Shown here piece by piece: positions 34,692 to 44,141 of a stretch of 64,000 nucleotides of DNA. The notes beneath the pieces were generated by a model, which was not told the origin of the DNA, did not search any database, and worked only from the letters and a program-made list of their open reading frames with translations. Where the stretch lies: assembly GCA_017940185.1 (NCBI GenBank), contig JAGAZE010000039.1, forward strand, positions 1 to 64,000, read 5' to 3'. Source of the stretch: Bacteroidaceae bacterium (GTDB taxonomy: Bacteria; Bacteroidota; Bacteroidia; Bacteroidales; Bacteroidaceae). The translations under genes and the position numbers were made by a program. The first letter of the stretch is position 1; the number at the start of each line of letters is the position of its first letter.

Positions 34692-35315
34692 ATGGAAATC
34701 ATACTGAAAGAAGATATTATCGGTCTGGGTTATAAGAACGACATCGTAACTGTGAAGAACGGCTATGGTCGCAATTACCTTATTCCGCAGGGTAAGGCTG
34801 TAGTAGCCACTGCTGCCGCCAAGAAGATACTGGCAGAGAATCTGCGTCAGCAGGCTCACAAGCTGGCTGCCTTGAAGGCCGAAGCCGAGAAAAAAGCTGC
34901 TGCTTTGGAAGGTGTGCGCGTGGAAATAGCCTCTCTGGCCAACCGCTCGGGTCAGCTCTATGGCTCGGTGGGTGCCGCCCATGTAGCCGATGCATTGGAG
35001 AAGAAAGGCATCGACATCGACCGCAAGATTATCACCATGCGCGATGTGCGCCAAATGGGTGAATACGAGGCAATCGTGCATTTCCATAAGGAAGTGGAAG
35101 TGAAGGTTCCCGTCACCGTAGTTGCAGAAAATGCTGCCGAACTCGCTGCTGAAGCAGCTGCCGAAAAAGCATTGCGCGCTGCTAAACCCGTTGCCGAAGA
35201 AACCAACGAAGAAGAGGTAACAGAAGATAATCTGGAAGCAACTGAAGAAGCTAAGGCCGAAACAGAAGCTCCCGTAGCTGAGACAGAAGCCGAAGAAGCT
35301 CCTGCTGAAGCATAA
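34692..35315 (+). CDS. rplI: 50S ribosomal protein L9 with long acidic C-terminal extension
   Basis: A 207-residue L9. Residues 1-150 fit the normal two-domain protein: MEIILKEDIIGLGYKNDIVTVKNGYGRNYLIPQGKAV at the N-terminus and SVGAAHVADALEKKGIDIDRKII in the C-terminal half. About 55 further residues are an Ala/Glu/Thr-rich, strongly acidic tail (for example EETNEEEVTEDNLEATEEA) absent from the usual ~150-residue L9. The tail is probably disordered. Such tails occur in some Bacteroidales; their role is unknown. Confidence 0.97.
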   Translation: MEIILKEDIIGLGYKNDIVTVKNGYGRNYLIPQGKAVVATAAAKKILAENLRQQAHKLAALKAEAEKKAAALEGVRVEIASLANRSGQLYGSVGAAHVADALEKKGIDIDRKIITMRDVRQMGEYEAIVHFHKEVEVKVPVTVVAENAAELAAEAAAEKALRAAKPVAEETNEEEVTEDNLEATEEAKAETEAPVAETEAEEAPAEA

Positions 35316-35348
35316 CAATCATTGATAAGCTCACTGATGAGCAACATG

Positions 35349-35387
35349 CAATCCCGGTGATGCCTCGAAAGAGACTCATCGGGATTG
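35349..35387. terminator. Hairpin between rplI and the ABC-F gene
   Basis: CAATCCCG at 35349-35356 pairs with CGGGATTG at 35380-35387, with an inner ATG/CAT. There is no T tract. It may be an attenuator or terminator of the ribosomal operon or a leader element of the ABC-F gene at 35423. Confidence 0.4.
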
Positions 35388-35422
35388 TTGATAGCATCCT
35401 CCCTTTCCCTTTTCCATTACCC

Positions 35423-37438
35423 ATGATCACACTCTCCGATTTAAGCGTATTCTTTGGCAACACCGAACTGTTCAGTCAAGTGTCGTTTACCATTGCCGAG
35501 CGCGACCGTATTGCCCTCGTAGGGCGTAATGGGGCAGGCAAGTCGACGCTGCTGAAGCTCATCGCCAAGCAGATGTCGCCCACCGGCGGCACCATCGTGA
35601 CAAGCGAGGGCACCACTGTAGGCTACCTGCCACAGGTGATGAACGTCGCCGATGACACTACGCTGCTGGCTGAGGTGCATAAGGCCTTTGCCGCCGTGCA
35701 ACAAATGCACGATCAACTGCGTCGTATGGAAGAACAGTTGGCGCAGCGCACCGATTACGACAGCGAGGCTTATATGCAACTGTTGGAACGCTACACAATT
35801 CTCAACGACCGCTACACGCTGCTGGCGACCGACAACCATACAGCAGAAGCAGAACGAACACTCACGGGACTGGGATTCCGACGCGACGACTTCCCACGAC
35901 CTACAAGCGAATTCTCAGGAGGATGGCGCATGCGCATAGAAATGGCCAAACTGCTGCTGCAAAGTCCGGATGTGCTACTACTCGACGAGCCCACCAACCA
36001 TCTCGACATACAAAGCATCATGTGGCTCGAGAAGTTTATTGCTCAAAAAGCTGGCAGCGTGGTGATAGTGAGCCACGACCGTACATTCCTCAACAATACC
36101 ACAAACCGCACTATAGAACTGGCCTGCCACCGCATGACCGACTATCGTGTGCGCTACAGCGACTACGTACTGCTGCGTGCAGAGCGGCGCGAACAGCAGC
36201 AGAGAGCCTATGCCAACCAGCAGAAGGAAATACAGGAGGCACAGCAGTTTATCAACAGGTTTCGTTACAAACCTTCGAAGGCCGTGCAGGTGCAGCAGAA
36301 GATAAAGCAACTGGAAAAGATAGTACCCATAGAGATTGACGAGGTAGATACCTCCGCCTTGCGACTGAAGTTTCCTCCCTGTCAGAGAAGCGGAGATTTT
36401 CCAGTAATATGCAATGATGTGAGCAAAACGTTTGTTGTCGATGAGTTACCAACCAGTACCAACACCATACCTACACGACGCACTCACCACGTGTTCGACC
36501 ATGTCAACCTTGCTCTGCACCGTGGCGAGAAGGTGGCCTTCGTGGGGCGCAACGGTGAAGGAAAAACCACCCTCGTGCGCTGCATTATGAACGAGATAGA
36601 ATACGACGGCGAACTGAAGGTGGGGCACAATGTGCAGATAGGCTACTTCGCACAAAACGAAGCACAACAACTCGACCCGACGCTCTCCGTATTCGACACC
36701 ATCGACCATGTAGCTACGGGCGATGTCAGACTTAAGATACGCGATATGCTTGGAGCATTCATGTTTGGCGGCGAAGCGTCGGACAAACTTGTCAGAGTGC
36801 TCAGCGGCGGCGAACGAAGTAGACTGGCCATGCTACGCCTTCTGCTCCGACCCGTCAACCTGTTGATACTTGACGAACCTACCAACCATCTTGACATGCA
36901 TTCCAAAGATGTGCTCAAAGAGGCCATACGCTCCTTCGACGGCACTGCAATCATCGTGAGCCACGACCGCGACTTCCTCAACGGACTCGTGTCGAAGGTC
37001 TACGAATTTGGCAACGGACAGGTGCGCGAATACATAGGCGGTATCTACGAATGGTGCGAGCGTTTCAATCAACAGATGCAGGCCACCGACAACTCTTCTT
37101 CAGGCATTACGGGCAAAAGTGTAAGCGACAATACCCCGATTCAAACACCACCACACCAACAGTCTGCACCGCAGACTACAGAACAGGGCATGTCGTATGC
37201 ACAGCGCAAAGAGTTGCAAAGACAGCGCAGCAGGGTGGAGAAGAGTATAAAGGCCGCCGAAAAGAACATAGAGCAGATGGAGACACGCCTCGCCGAACTG
37301 GATGCTCTTTTCGTTGAGCCCGACAATGCTGCTAACATGGTGTTGGTGAGCGAATACACAACCTTGAAAGCAGCACTCGACGAAGAGATGAATAAATGGG
37401 AGAAACTCAGTGAGGAATTAGAGAAAATCGCTTTATAG
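35423..37438 (+). CDS. ABC-F family ATPase (ribosome-associated type)
   Basis: A 671-residue protein with two ABC domains and no membrane part. The first has Walker A GRNGAGKS, signature SGGWRMR and Walker B LLLDEPTNHLD. The second has GRNGEGKT, LSGGERSRL and LILDEPTNHLD. The inter-domain linker (ANQQKEIQEAQQFINRFRYKPSKA) fits the PtIM of ABC-F factors, which enter the ribosomal E site. A Lys/Glu-rich coiled coil forms the C-terminus, as in Uup. Housekeeping translation factor and antibiotic target protection are both possible. ATG 35423 is chosen over 35357 because the protein starts MITLSDLSVFFG, the normal N-terminus. Confidence 0.93.
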   Translation: MITLSDLSVFFGNTELFSQVSFTIAERDRIALVGRNGAGKSTLLKLIAKQMSPTGGTIVTSEGTTVGYLPQVMNVADDTTLLAEVHKAFAAVQQMHDQLRRMEEQLAQRTDYDSEAYMQLLERYTILNDRYTLLATDNHTAEAERTLTGLGFRRDDFPRPTSEFSGGWRMRIEMAKLLLQSPDVLLLDEPTNHLDIQSIMWLEKFIAQKAGSVVIVSHDRTFLNNTTNRTIELACHRMTDYRVRYSDYVLLRAERREQQQRAYANQQKEIQEAQQFINRFRYKPSKAVQVQQKIKQLEKIVPIEIDEVDTSALRLKFPPCQRSGDFPVICNDVSKTFVVDELPTSTNTIPTRRTHHVFDHVNLALHRGEKVAFVGRNGEGKTTLVRCIMNEIEYDGELKVGHNVQIGYFAQNEAQQLDPTLSVFDTIDHVATGDVRLKIRDMLGAFMFGGEASDKLVRVLSGGERSRLAMLRLLLRPVNLLILDEPTNHLDMHSKDVLKEAIRSFDGTAIIVSHDRDFLNGLVSKVYEFGNGQVREYIGGIYEWCERFNQQMQATDNSSSGITGKSVSDNTPIQTPPHQQSAPQTTEQGMSYAQRKELQRQRSRVEKSIKAAEKNIEQMETRLAELDALFVEPDNAANMVLVSEYTTLKAALDEEMNKWEKLSEELEKIAL

Positions 37439-37581
37439 TCCAAATGCCATCTATCGTATTGTGAGTCCGTTACAAATCGCACACTAAAGCGAAATACTTT
37501 AACGGTAATGGTTTGCATCGCCCTATTACCAACGACGCTCTTTTTTTAGCCAAGAGGCTTGTGCGCATACAGGTAATTATC

Positions 37582-37589
37582 TACCTTTG
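37582..37589 (+). promoter_or_regulatory. -7 promoter element for the HU/SPOR gene
   Basis: TACCTTTG, 84 bp before the ATG at 37674. The 235-bp gap upstream also carries the motif pair shared with 885-939 and a small CCGTTA/TAACGG inverted repeat (37467-37505). Confidence 0.6.
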
Positions 37590-37673
37590 CTGAAGATTTG
37601 GGCATGAAGATACATGCCACCATTGAGCATTACTGCTACCCACATTAGTTTATCACTTAACAATCAAAGAAAT

Positions 37674-38600
37674 ATGCAGACACTATTTCGCCATATCGAC
37701 CAATTACTGCTTCGCCATGAGTGTGTTATCGTACCTGGAGTAGGCGGTTTTCTTACCCATGCCGCACCCTCTTTCTACGACGAAGACGAGCAAGCTTTCT
37801 ATCCCCCACATCGCACCATAGGCTTCAATGCCCAACTCACCCTCAACGATGGCACTCTCGTTCACAGCTATATGGAGGCAGAGAAGTGCGACTACAAGAA
37901 GGCTTCGCGCCTGATGCAGCGCGATATTCAAGCCCTTCAAGATGCTGTGCGGACTCATGGCGAATGCTACATTGACGGCATTGGCACACTGAAGCAAAAG
38001 CCTGGCGACGGTTATACCTTCCTACCTCTGGAGGCAGGTGCACTCACGCCATCGCTCTTTGCATTGCCGCGCTTTGAGATAAAACCCCTGCCCATAGCCA
38101 ACAGCAGCGAGAAGGTAATTACCATGAAGGTGTCTACCGTCAAGCGCGTGGCTTCTGTGGCCGCAGCAGCAGTAGCCTTGGTGGTGTTGGCAGTGCCCAT
38201 CATCAACGGCAGCGGACGTCAAGGGGCTGCCCAGCAGCAGGCAGCCAGTCCCATGCAAGCATTCACAGCAACCGGTCAGGACAATGATGCATACATAACT
38301 ACTGCCGAAACGCTGAAGAGCATACAGACCATGTTCGGAGAGCAGGAGGAAGAGCAGGCCGTACTGTCGCAAGACCATTTCACCATTGTGCTGGCGTGCG
38401 ATGTGGCACCCGACAATTGCAGTGTGTATGCCGATATGATACGTCAGGAAGGCGGAATAGATGCCGCAAAACTGCGCGTATACGACGACCATATATACTA
38501 TGGTGCCTATGCCACCCACGAAGCTGCTGCCGAGGCATTGCGACTCATGCAAGACAATAAGTACTTCAAAATAGGTTGGGTGAAAGAAGTAGCAGAATAA
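37674..38600 (+). CDS. Membrane protein with bacterial CCDC81-type HU domain and SPOR domain
   Basis: A 308-residue protein. The N-terminus (HIDQLLLRHECVIVPGVGGFLTHAAPSFY and FNAQLTLNDGTLVHSYMEAEKCDYKKA) is the CCDC81-like HU fold seen in Bacteroidetes. One membrane span lies at about 160-182, and the last 75 residues (FTIVLACDVAPDNCSVYADMIRQEGG to KYFKIGWVKEVAE) form a SPOR domain that would bind denuded peptidoglycan at the septum. This puts a possible nucleic-acid or polymer-binding domain in the cytoplasm and a wall-binding domain in the periplasm. ATG 37674 gives the family N-terminus. Confidence 0.88.
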   Translation: MQTLFRHIDQLLLRHECVIVPGVGGFLTHAAPSFYDEDEQAFYPPHRTIGFNAQLTLNDGTLVHSYMEAEKCDYKKASRLMQRDIQALQDAVRTHGECYIDGIGTLKQKPGDGYTFLPLEAGALTPSLFALPRFEIKPLPIANSSEKVITMKVSTVKRVASVAAAAVALVVLAVPIINGSGRQGAAQQQAASPMQAFTATGQDNDAYITTAETLKSIQTMFGEQEEEQAVLSQDHFTIVLACDVAPDNCSVYADMIRQEGGIDAAKLRVYDDHIYYGAYATHEAAAEALRLMQDNKYFKIGWVKEVAE

Positions 38601-38620
38601 CCCCGAGTATCATACCCGAT

Positions 38621-39154
38621 ATGAAGAAAGTACGATGTCCGCAATGCGGCAAACCTATTACCTTCGATGAGACACAATATAGTGAGGGGCATTCGTTAGT
38701 GTTCGAATGTCCCTCGTGTCGTAAGCGCTTTGGCGTGAAACTGCGCGCCAAGACATCTGCCAAATCATCGGAGCAGCAGGCACCCATTCAGGCAACTGAA
38801 ATGCCTGTGTGCGGAGCTGTCGTAGTGATAGAAAACGTGTTCCATTATCGGCAGACGCTGTCCCTTCATCCAGGCGACAACACCATAGGGCGCTACATGA
38901 AAGGTAGTAAGACCCAGTTGGCCATTGAGACCGACGATCCGAGCATGGACATGCTCCATTGTGTGCTTCACGTGGGACGCAAAGCCGATGCAACATGGCA
39001 GTACACCCTACGCGACGGACCCAGCAATACCGGAACCTTTGTGGGCGATGTGCTGCTGGCCAAAGGCGAGCGGCGTAGGATAGAGCCCGGAACACTCTTC
39101 ACTCTTGGGGCGACTACACTTATACTAAAGGGTGATGACACTGCTGAGCAATAA
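38621..39154 (+). CDS. FHA-domain protein with N-terminal zinc ribbon
   Basis: A 177-residue protein. Cys6, Cys9, Cys30 and Cys33 (CPQC...CPSC) make a zinc ribbon. After a linker, residues 75-170 form a forkhead-associated domain with TIGRYMKGSKTQLAI and the later HCVLHV and GPSNTGTFVGD. FHA domains bind phosphothreonine. No kinase is near. It starts 20 bp after the HU/SPOR gene, so a shared role in cell-envelope or division signalling is possible but not shown. Confidence 0.88.
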   Translation: MKKVRCPQCGKPITFDETQYSEGHSLVFECPSCRKRFGVKLRAKTSAKSSEQQAPIQATEMPVCGAVVVIENVFHYRQTLSLHPGDNTIGRYMKGSKTQLAIETDDPSMDMLHCVLHVGRKADATWQYTLRDGPSNTGTFVGDVLLAKGERRRIEPGTLFTLGATTLILKGDDTAEQ

Positions 39155-39304
39155 TCTGTGGCATCAACTATCAAACAATCGTATCAGCATACACGTAATA
39201 GCATTCGTTTCCAAGACGACTTCACACTGCAAGTCGGTATATGATACCCCTGTCGTTGTATGCGTGTCTACATTAATCAATCCTCTCTCATCCCTCAATC
39301 TACG

Positions 39305-41773
39305 ATGAATATACAGCATCTTTTTGAAGAAAAAGTCAGCCTTTCGCAAGTGCGTCGGTGGCTGGCATCGTTGTGCCTGTCTCCGTTGGGACGGCATCTG
39401 GTCGAAGAGATGCGCGTGATGACCAGCGCTAAGCAAATCAACCAGCACCTGGCATGTACTGGTGAGATGCGCCATCTGCTACAGGTCGACGACGCTATAC
39501 CCGTTACAGGCTATCACGATATGACCGATGCGCTGAAGAGTTTGCGCGTGGAGGGCAGCTACCTGTCTCTTGATGCCCTTTCCCATCTGCGCAGCATGCT
39601 CACCACACTGCACCAGTCACTGACTGCTGTGCGTCAAAAAGTGGACGACAATGCCGATAGCACATGGGCTACTCCCACGCTGGCATCACTGGCTCAAAAC
39701 ATCAGCCTGCAGTCCCGGCTACTGGCCGTCATCGACCGCATAGTCACCCCACATGGTGATATGCGCGACGATGCTTCGCCCGAACTCATGAACCTGCGCC
39801 AGCAAATACGCCGCGAGACGCAAGGCATGTCGGGGCGTGTGCAGCGCATACTATCCACGCTGCAACAGGACGATATCGTGGATGCCGATGCCAGTGTTGT
39901 GGTGCGCGAGGGTGTGCTGCTACTGGCTGTGCCAGCCATGCATCGCAACAGGGTGGCGGGCATAGTGCATGGCGAGTCGCAAGGAGGCAACTTGGTGTAT
40001 GTTGAGCCCCAGGAAGTGGTGCAAGCCAATCAGCGCCTGCGCCAGTTACAGGGCGACGAGCGCAACGAGATAGTGCGTGTACTTAAGCGTTGTGCCGACA
40101 GTATACGCCCTGAGCGCGATGCCCTGTTGCAAGGGCTGCGATGGTTGGCTATAGTAGACTACACTCGCGCCAAGGCCTTGTTGGCCGAGGCTATGCAGGC
40201 TGTCGAACCCAAGGTGAGTCAGCAATCTCTCATCGACTGGGCCGATGCCTATCATCCCCTGTTGCGCAAGCATCGCACCGAGCAAGGGCAATCGTGTGTG
40301 CCGCTCACAATTCAACTCACATCTGAGCAGCGCATGCTGGTCATCTCAGGCCCCAATGCCGGCGGCAAGTCGGTATGTCTCAAGACGGTAGGCCTGCTGC
40401 AGTGCATGGTGCAATGCGGATTGTCGGTGCCCATGAGTGCCGCTTCCAAGGTGGGCGTGTTCCAGAAAATGATGATCGACATAGGCGACGACCAGAGCAT
40501 TGACGACGAGCTGAGCACCTACTCCAGTCACCTGCGCCATCTGAAACGCATGATGCAGGATGGCGATGCCCGCACGCTGCTGCTCATCGACGAGTTGGGA
40601 GGAGGCACTGAACCCACGGCGGGAGGTGCCATTGCCGAAGTGGTGTTGGAACAGTTGCTCCAAAAACGTTGTCTCACAGTAGTGACCACTCACTATCAGA
40701 ACCTCAAGCTCTTTGCCTCTACCCATGAAGGAGTGCAGAATGGTGCCATGCTCTACGATGATGCCAACATGCAGCCCATGTACCAGTTGGTACAGGGGCA
40801 GGCCGGCAGCTCGTTTGCTCTCGACATAGCGCGTCGTGTAGGGTTCCCGCCATCGCTTATCGATGAGGTGAAGGAGCATGTGGGCGAGCAGTACGTTAAG
40901 CAGGAGCGCTTTCTGCACGATGTGTATCGCGACCGTCGCTATTGGAGCAGCAAGCGCAAGAGCATAGCACAGTTGGAGAAGCAGTTGCAGGAGCGCATAG
41001 AGAAATACACCCTGAAGCGACAGCGGCTTATCGACGAGCGCGACAACATCTTGCGTCAGGCGCGCCTGCAGGCCGAGCAACTGATGGCTGACAGCAACAA
41101 ACTCATTGAGTCGACCATACGCAGCATCCGCGAGTCGGGTGCCGATAAGGAATCCACCAAGGCGGCTCGCCAACAGATGAAGGAGCGCCAACAGCAGCTG
41201 CTCAACGCACCGATTGGTGATACGGAGTCAGCCCAGCATGCAACGGCACGTCGGAAGAAAGGAAAGACCAAAGTAGTGCCGGGCAATGCGGAAGCCCATA
41301 GTGGTGCTCTGCGCGTGGGCGCAGCAGTGAAGATAAAGGGAATGGGAGGAATAGGCATCGTCGAAGAGCTCGACGAGCGCACTGCAGTGGTGGTCACTGG
41401 CAACGTGCGCCTGCGCATAGAACGTAAAAAGTTGGAAAGCGACTTTGAGTTGTCGCACCAGATGCCCGTCGCTCCGACGCGCCGGCAGCCAGGACTCTTT
41501 GTCGATCCGGGGTCGCTCACCACATCCACCTATTCCACATCCATCGACCTTCGCGGCCAGCGTGCCGAAGAGGCGTTGGCAGCGGTAGAGCAGTTCATCG
41601 ACGAGACGGTGGTGCGCGGCATGAGCGTGGTGCGCATACTGCATGGCAAAGGCGATGGCATATTGTCGTCGGTAATACGGAAATATCTTGCCGACCGCAA
41701 GGAGGTGAAGAGTTTCCACGACGAGCATGTCGACTTCGGCGGTGCCGGTATCACCGTAGTGGAGATGGAGTAG
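39305..41773 (+). CDS. mutS2: Endonuclease MutS2
   Basis: An 822-residue MutS2 protein. The MutS-type ATPase has Walker A SGPNAGGKS near residue 348 and Walker B LLLIDELGGGTEP near 424. A long coiled coil (about 540-640) and a KOW-like segment (GAAVKIKGMGGIGIVEELDERTAVV) follow, then a C-terminal Smr nuclease domain from about 745 (IDLRGQRAEEAL, LHGKGDGIL). Known MutS2 proteins suppress recombination or rescue collided ribosomes. ATG 39305 is chosen because the upstream in-frame start at 39260 adds 15 residues without similarity. Confidence 0.95.
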   Translation: MNIQHLFEEKVSLSQVRRWLASLCLSPLGRHLVEEMRVMTSAKQINQHLACTGEMRHLLQVDDAIPVTGYHDMTDALKSLRVEGSYLSLDALSHLRSMLTTLHQSLTAVRQKVDDNADSTWATPTLASLAQNISLQSRLLAVIDRIVTPHGDMRDDASPELMNLRQQIRRETQGMSGRVQRILSTLQQDDIVDADASVVVREGVLLLAVPAMHRNRVAGIVHGESQGGNLVYVEPQEVVQANQRLRQLQGDERNEIVRVLKRCADSIRPERDALLQGLRWLAIVDYTRAKALLAEAMQAVEPKVSQQSLIDWADAYHPLLRKHRTEQGQSCVPLTIQLTSEQRMLVISGPNAGGKSVCLKTVGLLQCMVQCGLSVPMSAASKVGVFQKMMIDIGDDQSIDDELSTYSSHLRHLKRMMQDGDARTLLLIDELGGGTEPTAGGAIAEVVLEQLLQKRCLTVVTTHYQNLKLFASTHEGVQNGAMLYDDANMQPMYQLVQGQAGSSFALDIARRVGFPPSLIDEVKEHVGEQYVKQERFLHDVYRDRRYWSSKRKSIAQLEKQLQERIEKYTLKRQRLIDERDNILRQARLQAEQLMADSNKLIESTIRSIRESGADKESTKAARQQMKERQQQLLNAPIGDTESAQHATARRKKGKTKVVPGNAEAHSGALRVGAAVKIKGMGGIGIVEELDERTAVVVTGNVRLRIERKKLESDFELSHQMPVAPTRRQPGLFVDPGSLTTSTYSTSIDLRGQRAEEALAAVEQFIDETVVRGMSVVRILHGKGDGILSSVIRKYLADRKEVKSFHDEHVDFGGAGITVVEME

Positions 41774-41812
41774 GGGAGGAGGGGTGTTTAGAGCTGTGTG
41801 GCAACAATGTGG

Positions 41813-42724
41813 CTACACATCAATGACCAACCCTTCGTTGGCAAGCAAGGTGTCGGGAAAAATATCTTTTGCTTCGTTGAGTAATATGTTTTCGTCGCTA
41901 TAGCGCGAGCTGTAATGTCCTATTATCAGTCGTGCTGCATTGGCCTGCCGTGCCACCTGTGCGGCTTGTCGTGCCGTGCTGTGGTGGTAGCGCAGCGCGT
42001 TGAAGCTGTTATCGTCGGCATAGGTGGCCTCGTGGTAGAGCAAGTCTACGCCTGCTATTGCCTCGTGCAGCGTGGGCATATAGGCAGTGTCAGAGCAGTA
42101 GGCGTAGGCGCGTGGCTTTCGTGCAGGCAGTGTCAGTTGCTCGTGTGTATAGACGTGACCATCGGCATCGGTCCAGCCGGCACCGTTTTTTATGTTGTTG
42201 ATTTGGCTTATGGGTATCCGCAAGGCATCAATCATGTCGCGGCGTATGTGGGGCAATTGCCCCTTCTCCCTGAAGAGAAAGCCACAACATGGCACCCGAT
42301 GCTGCAAGGGCAGCGTTGTCACGCTTATCCGGCGGTCTTCATAAATCACCTTCTGCGCTGTGGTGTCCATCGCATGTAACACAATATCGTAGCCAGGCTG
42401 CGGACAGTAGCAGGCCATCTCCGCCCGATAGAGCTGTTCATATTCGGCAGGAGCGTACAGATGCAGTATCTTGGTGCGTCCGAGCAGTGCCAGCGACGAA
42501 AGCAGGGGGATAAGACCCAGACAATGGTCGCCGTGCAGATGGGAGATGAACACTGCCTGCATGTGCTGGAAGCTCACCTTGCTGCGGCGCAATTGCAATT
42601 GTGTGCCCTCACCGCAGTCTATCAGATAGCTGCATGCGTCATGCTCCACCAACTGTGCCGAGGGAGCATGACGCAAGGTAGGTGTGGCGCTGCCACAGCC
42701 CAGTATGTGTACGCGGAAGGTCAT
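41813..42724 (-). CDS. rnz: Ribonuclease Z
   Basis: A 303-residue metallo-beta-lactamase fold tRNA 3'-end endonuclease. The HLHGDH metal motif (His62, His64, Asp66, His67) and the later RLIIGHYSSRY fit RNase Z, and the length matches the short bacterial form. It cleaves tRNA precursors after the discriminator base in the cytoplasm. It converges with mutS2 across a 39-bp gap and follows a lipoprotein gene on its own strand. Confidence 0.95.
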   Translation of the reverse strand: MTFRVHILGCGSATPTLRHAPSAQLVEHDACSYLIDCGEGTQLQLRRSKVSFQHMQAVFISHLHGDHCLGLIPLLSSLALLGRTKILHLYAPAEYEQLYRAEMACYCPQPGYDIVLHAMDTTAQKVIYEDRRISVTTLPLQHRVPCCGFLFREKGQLPHIRRDMIDALRIPISQINNIKNGAGWTDADGHVYTHEQLTLPARKPRAYAYCSDTAYMPTLHEAIAGVDLLYHEATYADDNSFNALRYHHSTARQAAQVARQANAARLIIGHYSSRYSDENILLNEAKDIFPDTLLANEGLVIDV

Positions 42725-42750
42725 TGCCGGAGATGTTGCCTGGATGTCGG

Positions 42751-43299
42751 CTACAGGCGTTTATAGGTGAAGATGCCCGAGTTGTTTTCCAGATAGAGAG
42801 AGTCGGGGCCCAGCTGCAGAATGCTGAATGTGTCGTTGGAGAGTATCAGCTGTCCGTTCCATATCCGCCAGGATGTGTATGGATTGCTTTCTGCTTCCAC
42901 CGACGACTCCACCACGCCGTCGTCTTTTATCTCAAAGTTTTTGTCGAGACTTATCCATCTGCCGCGCAGCGAGTTGATGTTGATCACCTTTTGCGCCACG
43001 AGCTGTCCGTCGACGCTGTGTGCTATCACGGCCAGTTTGTCGCCTGGGTAGATGCCGCCCTGCACATCGGCTACGGTGTCTACATCTTCGAGCAGGAAGA
43101 AGAGTGTGTCGCCTTTTTCGTCGATCATGCTGAATGTGCTCATGCCCCCTTCCAGACAATTGCCGTATAGGGTGGTGTCTGTGCGTTGTGTGAGGCTGTC
43201 ACTGGAAGAGGCGCTGTTGTCGGTGGTATTCTTCTTACCGCAGCAGGCAAAGGTCAGTACCATCAAGGCTACGAGGGGGAGTAAGATAGTGTGTTTCAT
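42751..43299 (-). CDS. Lipoprotein, lipocalin-like
   Basis: A 182-residue protein with a lipoprotein signal (ALMVLTFACC). After a Ser/Thr/Asp linker, the rest is beta-rich. RGRWISLDKNFEIKDDGVVESS and SNDTFSILQLGPDSLYLE resemble the Bacteroidetes lipocalin-like family, but without a search this is a weak match. It lies 13 bp after mazG and 26 bp before rnz on the same strand. Confidence 0.75.
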   Translation of the reverse strand: MKHTILLPLVALMVLTFACCGKKNTTDNSASSSDSLTQRTDTTLYGNCLEGGMSTFSMIDEKGDTLFFLLEDVDTVADVQGGIYPGDKLAVIAHSVDGQLVAQKVININSLRGRWISLDKNFEIKDDGVVESSVEAESNPYTSWRIWNGQLILSNDTFSILQLGPDSLYLENNSGIFTYKRL

Positions 43300-43312
43300 G
43301 ATGGGGGAGTAG

Positions 43313-44122
43313 TTAGGGGGTATCGTTTTGTTGTTGTTTGGCTTCGTTCCACAGTTGGTCCATCTCTTCCAGGGTCAGCTCGTTGAGTTGTCGTCCCTGC
43401 TGGTGTGCCTGTTGTTCTATGTAGTTGAAGCGTCGGATAAATTTCTTATTGGTTGTGTCCAGTGCATTGTCGGGGTTGATGTGGTAGTGTCGTGCGGCGT
43501 TGATGATGCTGAAGAGCACATCGCCCATTTCTTCTGTGGCGTGCGGGTTGTTGTCGTCGTTGAGCGCGTCGCGCAGTTCGTCAATCTCTTCGTGCACCTT
43601 TTTCCACACGTCGTCGCGTTGCTGCCAGTCGAAACCGTAGTTTGCCACCTTGTCCTGTATGCGATATGCTTTGATGAGCGAGGGCAATGCCTTCGGTACG
43701 CCTGCCAGCACGCTGTGGTTGCCGTCTTTCTCTTTCAGTTTTATCTGTTCCCAGTTGTGCAGCACCTCTTCTGCCGTGGTGGCCTTAGCGGCAGGTGATT
43801 CGGCTGGTGGATAAATGTGCGGATGGCGGAAGATGAGCTTGTCGGCCTCGGCATGGCACACGTCTGCAATGTCGAAGTCGCCCGTCTCGCTGCCTATGCG
43901 CGCATAGAACATCACGTGCATCAGCACATCGCCGAGCTCCTTGCATATATTGTGTGCATCGTTGGCGGTGAGCGCATCGCTCAGCTCATATACTTCTTCT
44001 ATCGTGTTGGTGCGCAGGCTGGCGTTGGTCTGCTTACGGTCCCATGGACATTCGCTGCGCAGGCGGTCGAGCACATCGAGCAACCTGCCAAAGGCTTCCA
44101 ATTTTTCTTCTCTGCTATGCAT
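43313..44122 (-). CDS. mazG: Nucleoside triphosphate pyrophosphohydrolase MazG
   Basis: A 269-residue two-domain MazG. The first domain has CPWDRKQTNASLRTNTIEEVYELSDAL and ELGDVLMHVMFYARIG, and the second EEIDELRDALNDDNNPHATEEMGDVLFSIINAARHY with the EExxE-type Mg site. It hydrolyses non-canonical NTPs to NMP and pyrophosphate. The tail is Gln-rich. Its promoter region holds the 16-bp palindrome at 44142-44157. Confidence 0.95.
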   Translation of the reverse strand: MHSREEKLEAFGRLLDVLDRLRSECPWDRKQTNASLRTNTIEEVYELSDALTANDAHNICKELGDVLMHVMFYARIGSETGDFDIADVCHAEADKLIFRHPHIYPPAESPAAKATTAEEVLHNWEQIKLKEKDGNHSVLAGVPKALPSLIKAYRIQDKVANYGFDWQQRDDVWKKVHEEIDELRDALNDDNNPHATEEMGDVLFSIINAARHYHINPDNALDTTNKKFIRRFNYIEQQAHQQGRQLNELTLEEMDQLWNEAKQQQNDTP

Positions 44123-44141
44123 AAGTGTGAATGGGTATGTC

